DNA of 47,543 bases from JAYFNU01 sp964622315 (GTDB lineage: Bacteria > Bacillota > Clostridia > Oscillospirales > Ruminococcaceae): NCBI GenBank assembly GCA_964622315.1, contig CAZUOY010000010.1, positions 1-47,543 on the forward strand, read 5' to 3'. Each line of letters opens with the position of its first letter. Position 1 is the first letter of the stretch. The translations under genes were made by a program, and so were the position numbers. Shown here one piece after another: positions 7,941 to 15,359 of this stretch. The notes beneath the pieces are model-generated. The model saw only the letters and a list, made by a program, of their open reading frames with translations. It had not been told where the DNA came from and searched no databases.

Positions 7941-8813
7941 TTACTTCGCCCCCTTCCCCAGCATGGGCATAAGCACACCCGCCGCGTATTTCGGGGTATA
8001 AACGTTCATCGGAACGTCGAAGCCGCGCTTTCTGAGCTCAAGCATAATAGCCGTGGTGTCAGGGATATCCAGTCCCATACCGACAAGCTCGCTCGCCCGC
8101 TCGAAAACGGTGCTCGTATCGTCAAAGCAGTATAGCTTCGACTCGTTAATTACCATAACCTTGGAGGCGTTCTTCGCGATATCCTCCATTGAGTGCGAAA
8201 CCAAAATCACCGTTGTGTCCTTCTGCTTGTGGTATTCCTTGATTTCGCTGNNNNNNNNNNTGAGTATCTCCTCGCGCCCTGAGGGGTCAAGTCCCGCCGT
8301 CGGCTCGTCAAGCACAAGAACGTCGGGTTGCATAGCAAGCACACCCGCTATGGCGACACGCCGTTTCTGTCCGCCCGAAAGGTCAAAGGGAGAGCGTTCG
8401 AGGTCTTCCTTCTTTATTCCGACAAAGTCGCAAGCGCGAAGCACCCGCTCGTGTATCTCGTCGTCGGAAAGGCGCATATTCTTGGGTCCGAAGGCGATAT
8501 CTTTATATATCGTTTCCTCAAAAAGCTGATATTCGGGATATTGGAAAACCAAGCCCACGCGGAAACGGTATTCACGAAGCTTTTCCTTGTTCTGCCAGAT
8601 ATCCTCGCCGTCGAGAAGCACCTGTCCGCTCGTCGGCTTCAAAAGCCCGTTCAGATGCTGAACAAAGGTCGATTTTCCCGAGCCTGTGTGCCCGATAATT
8701 CCGATAAATTCGCCCTTCTCAATCTGGACACTGATATCGTCCACCGCCACCTTTTCGTCGGGCATTCCCTTGGAATAGGCAAAGGTGAGGTTGCGGGTTT
8801 CAAGTATGCTCAT
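7941..8813 (-). CDS. ecfA2: ECF transporter ATPase EcfA2 (interrupted by an N run)
   Basis: Start chosen at ATG 8813 (MSILETRNLTFAYSKG), preceded by GGAGGCGGGAAG and overlapping the ecfA1 stop as ATGA. ABC ATPase motifs in order: Walker A GHTGSGKST (~37-45), Q-loop QYPEYQLFEE, signature LSGGQKRR (~145), Walker B VLVLDEPTAGLDP, H-loop VSHSMED. The C-terminal ~60 residues are the EcfA-specific extension. The run of 10 N at 8251-8260 lies just after Walker B (GREEIL / SEIKEYHK); family alignment suggests no residues are really missing there. It works as a heterodimer with EcfA1. Confidence 0.93.
   Translation of the reverse strand: MSILETRNLTFAYSKGMPDEKVAVDDISVQIEKGEFIGIIGHTGSGKSTFVQHLNGLLKPTSGQVLLDGEDIWQNKEKLREYRFRVGLVFQYPEYQLFEETIYKDIAFGPKNMRLSDDEIHERVLRACDFVGIKKEDLERSPFDLSGGQKRRVAIAGVLAMQPDVLVLDEPTAGLDPSGREEILXXXXSEIKEYHKQKDTTVILVSHSMEDIAKNASKVMVINESKLYCFDDTSTVFERASELVGMGLDIPDTTAIMLELRKRGFDVPMNVYTPKYAAGVLMPMLGKGAK
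8251..8260. other. assembly gap of 10 N within ecfA2
   Basis: The ends next to the gap read CTCA and CAGC on the coding strand. If they overlap by CA, the join is CTCAGC (Leu-Ser), which restores the length expected between Walker B and the switch region. The N run is therefore probably a fixed-length scaffold placeholder, not real missing sequence. Confidence 0.8.
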
Positions 8814-9652
8814 CTTCCCGCCTCCTTTAGCAGCCGTGAAAGCTCCTCGACGCATTCCTCAACCGAAATAACGTCCGAGCGCAGCTTAACGCCGCTTTCG
8901 GCAAGCAACGCGCACAGCTTTGTCGGCGACGGCGCGTCAAGTCCGAGCGCGCGCATGCCAGCTATATCCTTAAATATCTCGCGTGGAGTTCCGTCCTTCA
9001 CTATTCTTCCGTGGTCGAGCGCGATAAGTCTTTTTGCCTGCGCAGCCTCGTCCATAAAATGAGTGATTAAAATTACGGTAATTCCCTTTTCCTCGTTTAA
9101 CCGCTTTATTGTACTTATTACACGCGCCTTGCCCTTCGGGTCGAGCATAGCCGTCGGCTCGTCAAGCACAATACATTCGGGATTCATCGCGAGTATTCCC
9201 GCTATCGCGACGCGCTGCTTCTGTCCGCCCGAAAGCTTATGCGGCGCGCTGGTTTTATATTTAGTCAGCCCCACCGTTTCGATTGCCTCGTCAACGCGAC
9301 GGCGTATCTCTTGGGGCGGAACGCCCAAATTTTCGAGCGCGAACGCCACGTCCTCCTCGACCATGGTGGCGACTATCTGGTTGTCGGGATTCTGGAAAAC
9401 CATACCCACGGTGCGACGGATATCGTAAACCTTTTCCTCGTCCGCCGTGTTCATACCATTTACAAGTACGTCGCCCGAGGACGGAACAAGCACTGCGTTC
9501 ATCTGCTTCGCAAGGGTGGATTTTCCACTTCCGTTAGCGCCGACGACCGCAACAAACTCGCCCTTCTTAATAGAAAGGCTTACATCGTCGAGCACCTGTG
9601 CGCCCGCGCCATATTCAAAGCTTACGTTTTTGAATTCAATAATTGTTTCCAA
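8810..9652 (-). CDS. ecfA1: ECF transporter ATPase EcfA1
   Basis: Walker A GANGSGKST, signature LSGGQKQR, Walker B IVLDEPTAMLDP, H-loop ITHFMDEA, and a C-terminal EcfA extension (~220-280). I place the start at TTG 9652, one base after the stop of the upstream methyltransferase, because the protein then opens LETIIEFKNVSFEYG like EcfA1 proteins. GTG at 9670, inside the upstream gene, is the alternative and has no ribosome binding site. Length is ~280 residues. GGTGAGG lies ~12 bases before the TTG, so spacing is long and the start is uncertain by six codons. It pairs with EcfA2 and EcfT encoded downstream. Confidence 0.92.
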   Translation of the reverse strand: METIIEFKNVSFEYGAGAQVLDDVSLSIKKGEFVAVVGANGSGKSTLAKQMNAVLVPSSGDVLVNGMNTADEEKVYDIRRTVGMVFQNPDNQIVATMVEEDVAFALENLGVPPQEIRRRVDEAIETVGLTKYKTSAPHKLSGGQKQRVAIAGILAMNPECIVLDEPTAMLDPKGKARVISTIKRLNEEKGITVILITHFMDEAAQAKRLIALDHGRIVKDGTPREIFKDIAGMRALGLDAPSPTKLCALLAESGVKLRSDVISVEECVEELSRLLKEAGR

Positions 9653-9653
9653 T

Positions 9654-10532
9654 TTAAAGTGATACCTCACCGCTTATGAACATTGTGGTGTTCCCGCAAG
9701 GCAGAGCAAGTCCGCTTTCCGTGACGGGAAGACCGATTTCGTCGCAGACGACCGTTCCGTTAAGGTCTTTCAAAACGCTCGCCGTGATATACCTCGTGAC
9801 CGACGGGGAAAGCCCCGCCGTGTAGGAATTAACAGTAAAGAACAGCGGCTTATCCGATAAAACCGCCTTGCAGGTTTCGATGAGCGAATAGATATTATCC
9901 TCAAGCCGCCACATCTCGCCCGACGGCCCGCGCCCATAGCTCGGCGGGTCCATTATAACCGCGTCGTAGAGTGAGCCGCGTCGTATCTCGCGATTTACGA
10001 ACTTAACGCAGTCGTCCACGATATACCTTACTTTTGCGCCGCCCAAACCGTTTAGCTCTGTGTTCCTTTTCGCCGCCGCGACCATTCCCTTGCTTGCGTC
10101 CACGTGGCAGACCTCCGCGCCCGCCATAAGGCAAGCAACGGTAGCCGCGCCCGTGTATCCAAAAAGATTCAGCACCCTTATTGGTCTGTCTGCCTCTTTG
10201 ATAAGCCTTTCGTAGACCGCCCAATTTGCCGCCTGTTCGGGAAAAACTCCCGTATGTTTAAAGCTTGTGGGCGTGACATAAAGCTTCATTCTGCCGTCCC
10301 AGCAAATCTGCCACTCGGCGGGCAGCTTCCGTCTTGTCTCCCACTCGCCACCGCCCGTTTTGGAACGGTGATAAACGGCGTCCGCCTTAAACCACTTTGG
10401 GTTTTCCTTCGGTGTGTTCCAGATAACCTGCGGGTCGGGGCGCACAAGAATATAGCCGCCCCAGCGTTCAAGACGGTTTCCGTCGCTCGCGTCTATTAAC
10501 TCGTAATCGCTCCAGCCCCTGGCTTCACGCAT
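9654..10532 (-). CDS. RlmI/RlmK-type class I SAM-dependent methyltransferase
   Basis: 292 residues. SAM-binding motif I is LNLFGYTGAATVACLMAGA (~120-138), motif II HVDASKGMV, and the catalytic-region motif MDPPSYGRG (~197-205), all typical of the 23S rRNA m5C/m2G methyltransferases related to RlmI. The N-terminal part (~1-100) is a compact beta domain with WNTPKENPKWFKADAVYH; the PUA domain of E. coli RlmI is absent, as in many Firmicute homologues. The target base cannot be inferred. It is translationally close to ecfA1 downstream and four bases after glmM, so part of the same operon. Confidence 0.85.
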   Translation of the reverse strand: MREARGWSDYELIDASDGNRLERWGGYILVRPDPQVIWNTPKENPKWFKADAVYHRSKTGGGEWETRRKLPAEWQICWDGRMKLYVTPTSFKHTGVFPEQAANWAVYERLIKEADRPIRVLNLFGYTGAATVACLMAGAEVCHVDASKGMVAAAKRNTELNGLGGAKVRYIVDDCVKFVNREIRRGSLYDAVIMDPPSYGRGPSGEMWRLEDNIYSLIETCKAVLSDKPLFFTVNSYTAGLSPSVTRYITASVLKDLNGTVVCDEIGLPVTESGLALPCGNTTMFISGEVSL

Positions 10533-10536
10533 AAGC

Positions 10537-11889
10537 TTAGTTTATCCTCTCGTTTACCTTAGCTTCCAGCTTCTTCGCTATCTTGTTAATAAGCTCCTCG
10601 TCCTTGCCCTCGACCATTATTCGAATGAGCGGCTCTGTGCCCGAAACACGCACAAGCACGCGTCCCACGTCGAAAAGCTCCTGTTGGGCGGCCTCTATAA
10701 AGCCCTGAAGCTCGTCGTCCTCTTTAAATTTCTGCTTGCCCTCAACAGTGGTTCTCACGTTTACAAGCACCTGCGGATAGCGACCGACCTCCTTGCCGAG
10801 TGCGCTCGCCTTTTCGCCGCTCTCTTTAAGGATTGAAAGCATCAGCGCCGCGGTAAGCTCGCCGTCGCCTGTTGTGCCATAGTCGGTAAGAATAATATGT
10901 CCGCTCTGCTCGCCGCCGAGACAGTAGCCGTTCTTCTGCATCTCCTCAAGCACATAGCGGTCGCCCACGGCGGTTCTTACGGCGTTAACGCCGTATTTCT
11001 TGCAATAATCCATAAAGCCGAGATTGGTCATAACGGTGACAACAGCAGTGTCCTTCTTTAGCTTTCCCTTTGCCTTTAAGAATTTAGCAAAGATAGCGAT
11101 TATCTTGTCACCGTCTATCTCCTCGCCGTTTTCGTCCACGGCAAGGCATCTGTCCGCGTCGCCGTCAAACGCCACGCCTATTTGAGCTCCGCACTTCTTA
11201 ACCGCTTTACGCACGCTGTCAAGGTGGGTGGAGCCGACTCCGTCGTTTACGTTCTTTCCGTCAGGCTCGGTCGCGACGAAGAAGCAGTTTGCGCCGAGTT
11301 CTTCAAAAATAAGCTTAGCGGGCTCGCTTGCCGCGCCGTTAGCGCAGTCTATGGCAACCTTAACGTCTGAAAGGTCGCCGTCCACGCAGGATTTGATATA
11401 TTCCACATAATCGCGCACCGCCTCTGTGCGGTAGCTCACGCTTCCCACGTCGCCGTGTGTCTTGCGCTCCATCTTGTCGTTTTTATCCTTGACGTAAACC
11501 TCTATTTCGTCCTCTATCTCGTCAGCGAGCTTAAAGCCCTTCGAGTTGAAAATCTTTATTCCGTTAAATTCAACCGGGTTGTGCGACGCAGAGATGACAA
11601 TGCCCGCGTCTGCCTTATATTTTCTTACAAGATACGCAACGGCGGGAGTAGGCACAACGCCCAAAATCTCCGCGTCCGCGCCGACCGAGCATATACCCGC
11701 CGCGAGACAGTTTTCCAGCATATCCGAGGACGCTCTCGTGTCCTTACCGATAAGTATCTTTGCTCTGTGCGTAGTTTTTTTGGTAAGCACATACGCCGCC
11801 GCGCGCCCGATATTAAGGGCAAGCTCGCATGTAAGCTCGGTGTTTGCTACTCCGCGTACTCCGTCGGTTCCGAAAAGTCTTGCTGCCAT
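10537..11889 (-). CDS. glmM: phosphoglucosamine mutase
   Basis: GlmM interconverts glucosamine-6-P and glucosamine-1-P on the way to UDP-GlcNAc, feeding peptidoglycan and the glycan operon at 28-41 kb. Start at ATG 11889 gives MAARLFGTDGVRG and 450 residues, the usual size. The active-site serine is Ser102 in GIVISASHNP; the metal-binding loop DGDADR follows at ~240; the sugar-binding GEQSGH at ~325 and the phosphate-binding RVSGTEPLIR near the C-terminus are intact. GAGGAG lies 10 bases upstream. It starts one base after the ruvB stop. Confidence 0.96.
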   Translation of the reverse strand: MAARLFGTDGVRGVANTELTCELALNIGRAAAYVLTKKTTHRAKILIGKDTRASSDMLENCLAAGICSVGADAEILGVVPTPAVAYLVRKYKADAGIVISASHNPVEFNGIKIFNSKGFKLADEIEDEIEVYVKDKNDKMERKTHGDVGSVSYRTEAVRDYVEYIKSCVDGDLSDVKVAIDCANGAASEPAKLIFEELGANCFFVATEPDGKNVNDGVGSTHLDSVRKAVKKCGAQIGVAFDGDADRCLAVDENGEEIDGDKIIAIFAKFLKAKGKLKKDTAVVTVMTNLGFMDYCKKYGVNAVRTAVGDRYVLEEMQKNGYCLGGEQSGHIILTDYGTTGDGELTAALMLSILKESGEKASALGKEVGRYPQVLVNVRTTVEGKQKFKEDDELQGFIEAAQQELFDVGRVLVRVSGTEPLIRIMVEGKDEELINKIAKKLEAKVNERIN

Positions 11890-11890
11890 A

Positions 11891-12967
11891 CTAATTTTTC
11901 TCCTCGTCAAATAAAGATTGTTGTAGTGTTTCTTCTTTTTCGTTTTCCGCTATGCCTAAATGCCGATACGCCGCCTTGGTGACGCACCGTCCTCTTTGGG
12001 TTCTTGACAAAAAGCCTATCCGCATAAGGTAAGGCTCGCAGACGTCCTCAAGCGTTACGGCTTCCTCGCCGAGCATGGCGGCGAGCGTTTCTATTCCCAC
12101 GGGTCCTCCGCCGTAATGCTCGATTACCGCTCTCATAAGCCGTCTGTCATTATTATCGAGCCCAAGCTCGTCAATATCCATTTTAATAAGCGCGTCGTCG
12201 GCAGTGGCGCCCGTAATTGTTCCGTTGCCGAGCACCTGTGCGTAATCACGCACCCGCTTCAAAAGCCTGTTCGCTATGCGGGGAGTTCCACGCGAGCGCT
12301 TCGCGATTGCATGTGCTCCGTCCTCCTCGCAAGCAACGTCCAAAATCGCCGCCGAGCGATTGATTATTGTCGTTATCTCGTCTACCGTATAAAGCTCAAG
12401 CTTAAGTATCATTCCGAAGCGGTCGCGCAAAGGCGATGTGAGCTGACCCGCCCGCGTTGTCGCGCCTATCAGCGTGAAACGCGGAAGGTTAATTCTAATA
12501 GAGCGAGCCGAGGGCCCCTTGCCGATAATGATATCGAGCGCAAAATCCTCAAGCGCGGGGTAAAGCACCTCCTCGACGCTTCTTGAAAGTCTGTGTATCT
12601 CGTCTATAAAGAGTATGTCTCCTTCGGCGAGGTTAGTTAAAAGCGCCGCGAGGTCGCCGGGTTTTTCTATGGCAGGCCCACTTGTTATTCTTATATTTAC
12701 ACCCATCTCACGCGCCACAATCTGCGCAAGTGTGGTTTTTCCAAGACCGGGAGGCCCATATAAAAGCAGATGGTCAAGTGGCTCACCGCGCCCCTTAGCC
12801 GCTTGCATATAAACTGAAAGGTTTCCCTTAACCCCCTCTTGCCCCACATATTCGGCAAGGGTTTTCGGACGAAGGGTGTTTTCGTTCTCAGCGTCCTCCG
12901 CCGTTGTTGCGGTTTCCACAAGTCGGGAATCGAAGGCGTATTCGTTTTCGCTGTCGTACATAGCCAT
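11891..12967 (-). CDS. ruvB: Holliday junction branch migration ATPase RuvB
   Basis: 358 residues. Walker A GPPGLGKTT (~70), Walker B LFIDEIHRL, sensor I GATTRAG, arginine-finger region SPLRDRFG, and the C-terminal winged helix (GGGPVGIETLAAMLGEE, PYLMRIGFLSRTQRGR) are all present. RuvB is the hexameric motor that moves Holliday junctions with RuvA. It follows ruvA after four bases and shares the ruvC promoter, so ruvCAB form one transcription unit here, plausibly within the SOS response. Confidence 0.97.
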   Translation of the reverse strand: MAMYDSENEYAFDSRLVETATTAEDAENENTLRPKTLAEYVGQEGVKGNLSVYMQAAKGRGEPLDHLLLYGPPGLGKTTLAQIVAREMGVNIRITSGPAIEKPGDLAALLTNLAEGDILFIDEIHRLSRSVEEVLYPALEDFALDIIIGKGPSARSIRINLPRFTLIGATTRAGQLTSPLRDRFGMILKLELYTVDEITTIINRSAAILDVACEEDGAHAIAKRSRGTPRIANRLLKRVRDYAQVLGNGTITGATADDALIKMDIDELGLDNNDRRLMRAVIEHYGGGPVGIETLAAMLGEEAVTLEDVCEPYLMRIGFLSRTQRGRCVTKAAYRHLGIAENEKEETLQQSLFDEEKN

Positions 12968-12971
12968 CTTT

Positions 12972-13565
12972 CTACCTCGAAGCCAGCGACTTTAACGCCG
13001 CCGAAATCATTTCCTCCGCGCTCATTCCCGCTGGCAGCTTCGAAACGGCGCTCGCCGCCTCACTTTGAGAGAAGCCGAGACTTGTCAACGCCGCCACAGC
13101 GTCACCGCTCGCGCCACCGACAGCCGCCGTTTCACTGACGGCGTAGGAATCAAAATCGCCTAAATCCTTAATCTTGTCTTTAAGCTCAAGCACAAGCCTC
13201 TGCGCAAGCTTAGGACCGACGCCGGAACAGGCGGTAAACGCCTTGAAATCCCCCGCCGCAATCATGAGCGCTATTCGGTTCGCATCATATATTGAAAGTA
13301 TTGAAAGCGCAACCTTTGGACCGACGCCTGAAACGCAGGTGAGCAGACGGAAGGTGTCTCTTTGAGTCTGTGAGGAAAAGCCGTAAAGCTCCATTGCGTC
13401 TTCTTTGACGACAAAGGAGGTGTATAAAAACGCCTCGCCGCCCGTTTCCGGCAAATCGGCATAAACGCTTGTGGGAATAAAAACGGAAAAGCCGACGCCG
13501 CCGCAGAGAAGCACCGCGCAGTTCGGCGTTTTTGAAAGAAGCGTTCCGTTAAGGCAGTATATCAT
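12972..13565 (-). CDS. ruvA: Holliday junction-binding protein RuvA
   Basis: Start at ATG 13565 (MIYCLNGTLLSKTPN) has GAGGAG six bases upstream; an upstream GTG/ATG in frame would only add a non-conserved tail. 197 residues: OB fold (1-~65), two helix-hairpin-helix motifs (SGVGPKVALSIL and SGVGPKLAQRLVLELKDKI), a flexible linker, and a C-terminal three-helix RuvB-contacting domain (DAVAALTSLGFSQSEAASAV). The tetramer holds the four-way junction. It lies between ruvC and ruvB. Confidence 0.96.
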   Translation of the reverse strand: MIYCLNGTLLSKTPNCAVLLCGGVGFSVFIPTSVYADLPETGGEAFLYTSFVVKEDAMELYGFSSQTQRDTFRLLTCVSGVGPKVALSILSIYDANRIALMIAAGDFKAFTACSGVGPKLAQRLVLELKDKIKDLGDFDSYAVSETAAVGGASGDAVAALTSLGFSQSEAASAVSKLPAGMSAEEMISAALKSLASR

Positions 13566-13570
13566 ATAGC

Positions 13571-14077
13571 CTATCTCCTCATACTGTTCATTACCCCGCC
13601 GAGCCTTGACACGGCGCTGTGCGCGTGACAAATAGCCATAGCCAGCGCGTCCGCGGCGTCGTCGGGCTTCGGTATCTTATCAAGACCGAGGATAATTCTC
13701 GTCATCTCCATAACCTGCTTCTTTTCTGCGCGCCCGTAGCCTACGACCGACATCTTCACCTGAAGCGGGGTATATTCAAAAACGGGTATTCCCGCTTTTA
13801 TTGCGTTTACAACAAGCACGCCGCGCGCTTGCGCCACGTCTATCGCCGTTTTCTGGTTTGAGTTGAAGAAAAGCTTTTCAATAGCGAGCGCCTCGGGTTT
13901 TGTCCGCTCAAAAAAAGCGCGAACCTCCTCGTCAATGGTAAGAAGCCTTCTGTCGAAGGGCTCGCCCGCCTTGGTGGTTATTGCGCCGTATTCAATTAGC
14001 TTAAAAGCGTTGTTCGTGTACTCCACCGCGCCGCAGCCGACTATCGCGTAGCCCGGGTCAATTCCCGCTATCCTCAT
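13571..14077 (-). CDS. ruvC: Holliday junction resolvase RuvC
   Basis: 168 residues. MRIAGIDPGYAIVGCG carries the first catalytic Asp (7); LAIEKLFF carries the Glu (~67); the C-terminal DDAADALAMAICHAH supplies the last two acidic residues of the RNase H-like fold. It cuts Holliday junctions after RuvAB migration. It is the first gene of the long operon running to clpE. The AT-rich leader upstream contains the promoter and a LexA-like sequence. Confidence 0.97.
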   Translation of the reverse strand: MRIAGIDPGYAIVGCGAVEYTNNAFKLIEYGAITTKAGEPFDRRLLTIDEEVRAFFERTKPEALAIEKLFFNSNQKTAIDVAQARGVLVVNAIKAGIPVFEYTPLQVKMSVVGYGRAEKKQVMEMTRIILGLDKIPKPDDAADALAMAICHAHSAVSRLGGVMNSMRR

Positions 14078-14108
14078 GAGAGAAACAACTCACCACCTTA
14101 ATTAGCAT

Positions 14109-14137
14109 ATTATATCATAATATAAACTCGTGTTCAA
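14109..14137 (-). promoter_or_regulatory. ruvC operon promoter with overlapping LexA-like site
   Basis: Minus strand: TTGAAC (14137-14132), 17-base spacer, TATAAT (14114-14109). The sequence GAACACGAGTTT (14135-14124) overlaps the -35 and matches the SOS box GAAC-N4-GTTC in seven of eight fixed positions (T for the last C). ruvAB is SOS-controlled in B. subtilis, so a LexA site here is biologically reasonable; the match is imperfect. Confidence 0.6.
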
Positions 14138-14257
14138 TTTTTATTTAAATATATACTTCTAAATTGACCGCAATTCATCATCAGTATCTGCTTTTCATTT
14201 TTCTCTTGCAATTAATAAAGAAATATAGTAAAATTATTTTTGCTCAACTGAATATAC

Positions 14258-14333
14258 GGACGTTTAGCTCAGCTGGTAGAGCATTCGCTTGACGTGCGAA
14301 GGGTCAGGGATTCGAGTTCCTTAACGTCCACCA
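14258..14333 (+). tRNA. tRNA-Val (anticodon GAC)
   Basis: The cloverleaf folds completely: acceptor GGACGTT/AACGTCC, D-arm GCTC...GAGC, anticodon stem TTCGC/GCGAA with loop TTGACGT (anticodon GAC), five-base variable loop, T-arm AGGGA-TTCGAGT-TCCTT, discriminator A, and encoded CCA at 14331-14333. A hairpin terminator follows at 14353. The phage-derived block begins about 1 kb downstream, but no duplicate of the tRNA 3' end was found at its other side. Confidence 0.97.
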
Positions 14334-14352
14334 AACCGCTTTTGCGGGTAAT

Positions 14353-14391
14353 AAAAACGCGTATGTCCTTCAAGGACACACGCGTTTTTTT
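14353..14391. terminator. intrinsic terminator after tRNA-Val, readable in both directions
   Basis: The stem AACGCGTATGTCCTT pairs with AAGGACACACGCGTT with one mismatch. TTTTTTT follows on the plus strand and the complement of AAAAA (TTTTT) on the minus strand. It ends the tRNA transcript and could also end a minus-strand transcript from the non-coding block at 14392-14700. Confidence 0.85.
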
Positions 14392-14700
14392 GCTTTCATC
14401 TGTCGGCCGCGCCGCTTTACATACGGCGGTTCCTTTCGTCCACGACACTTCATCTGCCCCAGACTCGCAAAACCCTTTCGTCTGCTTGAGCGGCGATAAT
14501 TCGATTTCACGCCTGTCGTTTTTCGCTCAACGACTGTTCTCAAATAGCCGAAGCCCCAAGGCTCTGCGTCACCGCCTTTCGGCGGCTTTGCCGACTTCTG
14601 TTTCCACCTATAGCTTAACCGCTTTACGCCTCAAAATCAACCCATTTCGGCATTTTCGGAATTATGCTCAACACCGAAAAAGTAATTACTGCAAAACAGA
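14392..14700 (-). other. GC-rich non-coding block, possibly structured RNA on the minus strand
   Basis: No convincing gene is seen on either strand. Read on the minus strand, it is purine-rich with many short hairpins closed by GAAA loops (for example GCCGCC-GAAA-GGCGGT at 14588-14573) and several GACGAAAGG-like segments, and it runs into a terminator at 14391-14353. A part (14595-14546) resembles the P2 arm of a c-di-GMP-I riboswitch, but the second arm is missing. It may be an uncharacterised ncRNA or a degraded repeat. Confidence 0.35.
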
Positions 14701-14719
14701 AAATTTTTTCAGTTTTCTA

Positions 14720-14748
14720 TTGACATTGTGACCGCTTGAGCGTACAAT
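14720..14748 (+). promoter_or_regulatory. strong sigma-A promoter for the DUF6530-like gene
   Basis: TTGACA (14720-14725), a 17-base spacer, TACAAT (14743-14748); start near 14755. The predicted start falls at the beginning of a perfect inverted repeat (14751-14787), which suggests repression by a dimeric regulator. Confidence 0.8.
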
Positions 14749-14750
14749 TT

Positions 14751-14787
14751 CAATTACTAAATTACTACTTTAGTAATTTAGTAATTG
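14751..14787. promoter_or_regulatory. perfect 17-bp inverted repeat, probable operator
   Basis: Arms 14751-14767 and 14771-14787 are exact reverse complements around CTT. Each arm is itself two tandem copies of an octamer: AATTACTA twice on the left, TAGTAATT twice on the right. It starts just after the -10 box and ends six bases before the AAAGGAG ribosome binding site (14793-14799). It can act as a double operator, or as a hairpin in the mRNA leader. The cognate regulator is not identified. Confidence 0.75.
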
Positions 14788-14805
14788 AAAATAAAGGAGA
14801 AGAAA

Positions 14806-15312
14806 ATGGACGAAAAGCTTACCATTCCGACCGAGCTTAAGCACAAGCCCGTCATATCGGTCGAGGATTATGGAAATATCGATTCCCACCACTACCCCGC
14901 CTCAGATGTTCGGGCGCTATCGCTGGGGCTTGCCCAGTGGAACGACCGAGGAAAGGTCGATATCTCCGCAAAGGTCTGGCGGCACTCAGGCGAAAGATGG
15001 TCGCGCCAATCAGAGGAACTGCCGATTCACCGCGTTATTGACCTTTCTATTGTCATAGCGAAGGCGCTGGAGTACTTCCGCGAGGCTTACCGCCGCCCTT
15101 CGCTGTTTAAAGAAGAAAACTCACAGATTGCGCGGGTAGGTCTTGAGGGCGACGCCTTTACAATGAGGGTCTGCACCGAAAACAAGTTTATCGACGAGGA
15201 TATTAAACTATTTGCCGACGCTCTTTCAAAGCAGGACGAACAGATAAGCGAGCACCTCAGCTTGCTCGCTGAAACGCTGAACGCAATGGGCTATGGCAAC
15301 ACTAAAAAATAG
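14806..15312 (+). CDS. DUF6530-like protein of unknown function
   Basis: Start at ATG 14806, seven bases after AAAGGAG, gives 168 residues (MDEKLTIPTELKHKP...). It is soluble, without a signal peptide. The recognisable pattern HKPVISVEDYGNIDSHHYP, then LGLAQWNDR, ISAKVWRHSGERWSRQSEE, LPIHRVIDLSI fits what I recall of DUF6530, a small Firmicute family with no assigned function; this needs a profile search. It is monocistronic on the plus strand, convergent to the phage operon, with its own strong promoter, inverted-repeat operator and terminator. It may be an accessory cargo gene of the phage-like unit or an unrelated stress gene. Confidence 0.7.
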   Translation: MDEKLTIPTELKHKPVISVEDYGNIDSHHYPASDVRALSLGLAQWNDRGKVDISAKVWRHSGERWSRQSEELPIHRVIDLSIVIAKALEYFREAYRRPSLFKEENSQIARVGLEGDAFTMRVCTENKFIDEDIKLFADALSKQDEQISEHLSLLAETLNAMGYGNTKK

Positions 15313-15320
15313 CAAAAGAA

Positions 15321-15359
15321 AATAGGGCAGACTCAAAATGAGTCTGCCCTATTTTTATT
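15321..15359. terminator. bidirectional terminator between DUF6530-like gene and phage operon
   Basis: A perfect 14-bp stem AATAGGGCAGACTC/GAGTCTGCCCTATT has loop AAAAT and is followed by TTTATTTT on the plus strand. The minus strand has an AT-rich tail (TTTTCTTTTGC). It ends the DUF6530-like transcript and the long minus-strand phage operon (stop at 15355). Confidence 0.85.

Noticed and set aside
8328..9062. 244-residue plus-strand frame opposite ecfA2/ecfA1
   Set aside because: Antisense to two well-supported ABC ATPase genes and crosses their junction; composition is not protein-like.
14546..14595. c-di-GMP-I riboswitch on the minus strand
   Set aside because: The P2-like arm (GGCAAAGCC, GAAA loop, GGTGACGCAGAGCC) is striking, but the second arm with its GGGTTGCC-type closing strand is not found and no gene follows in that direction before the antisense tRNA.
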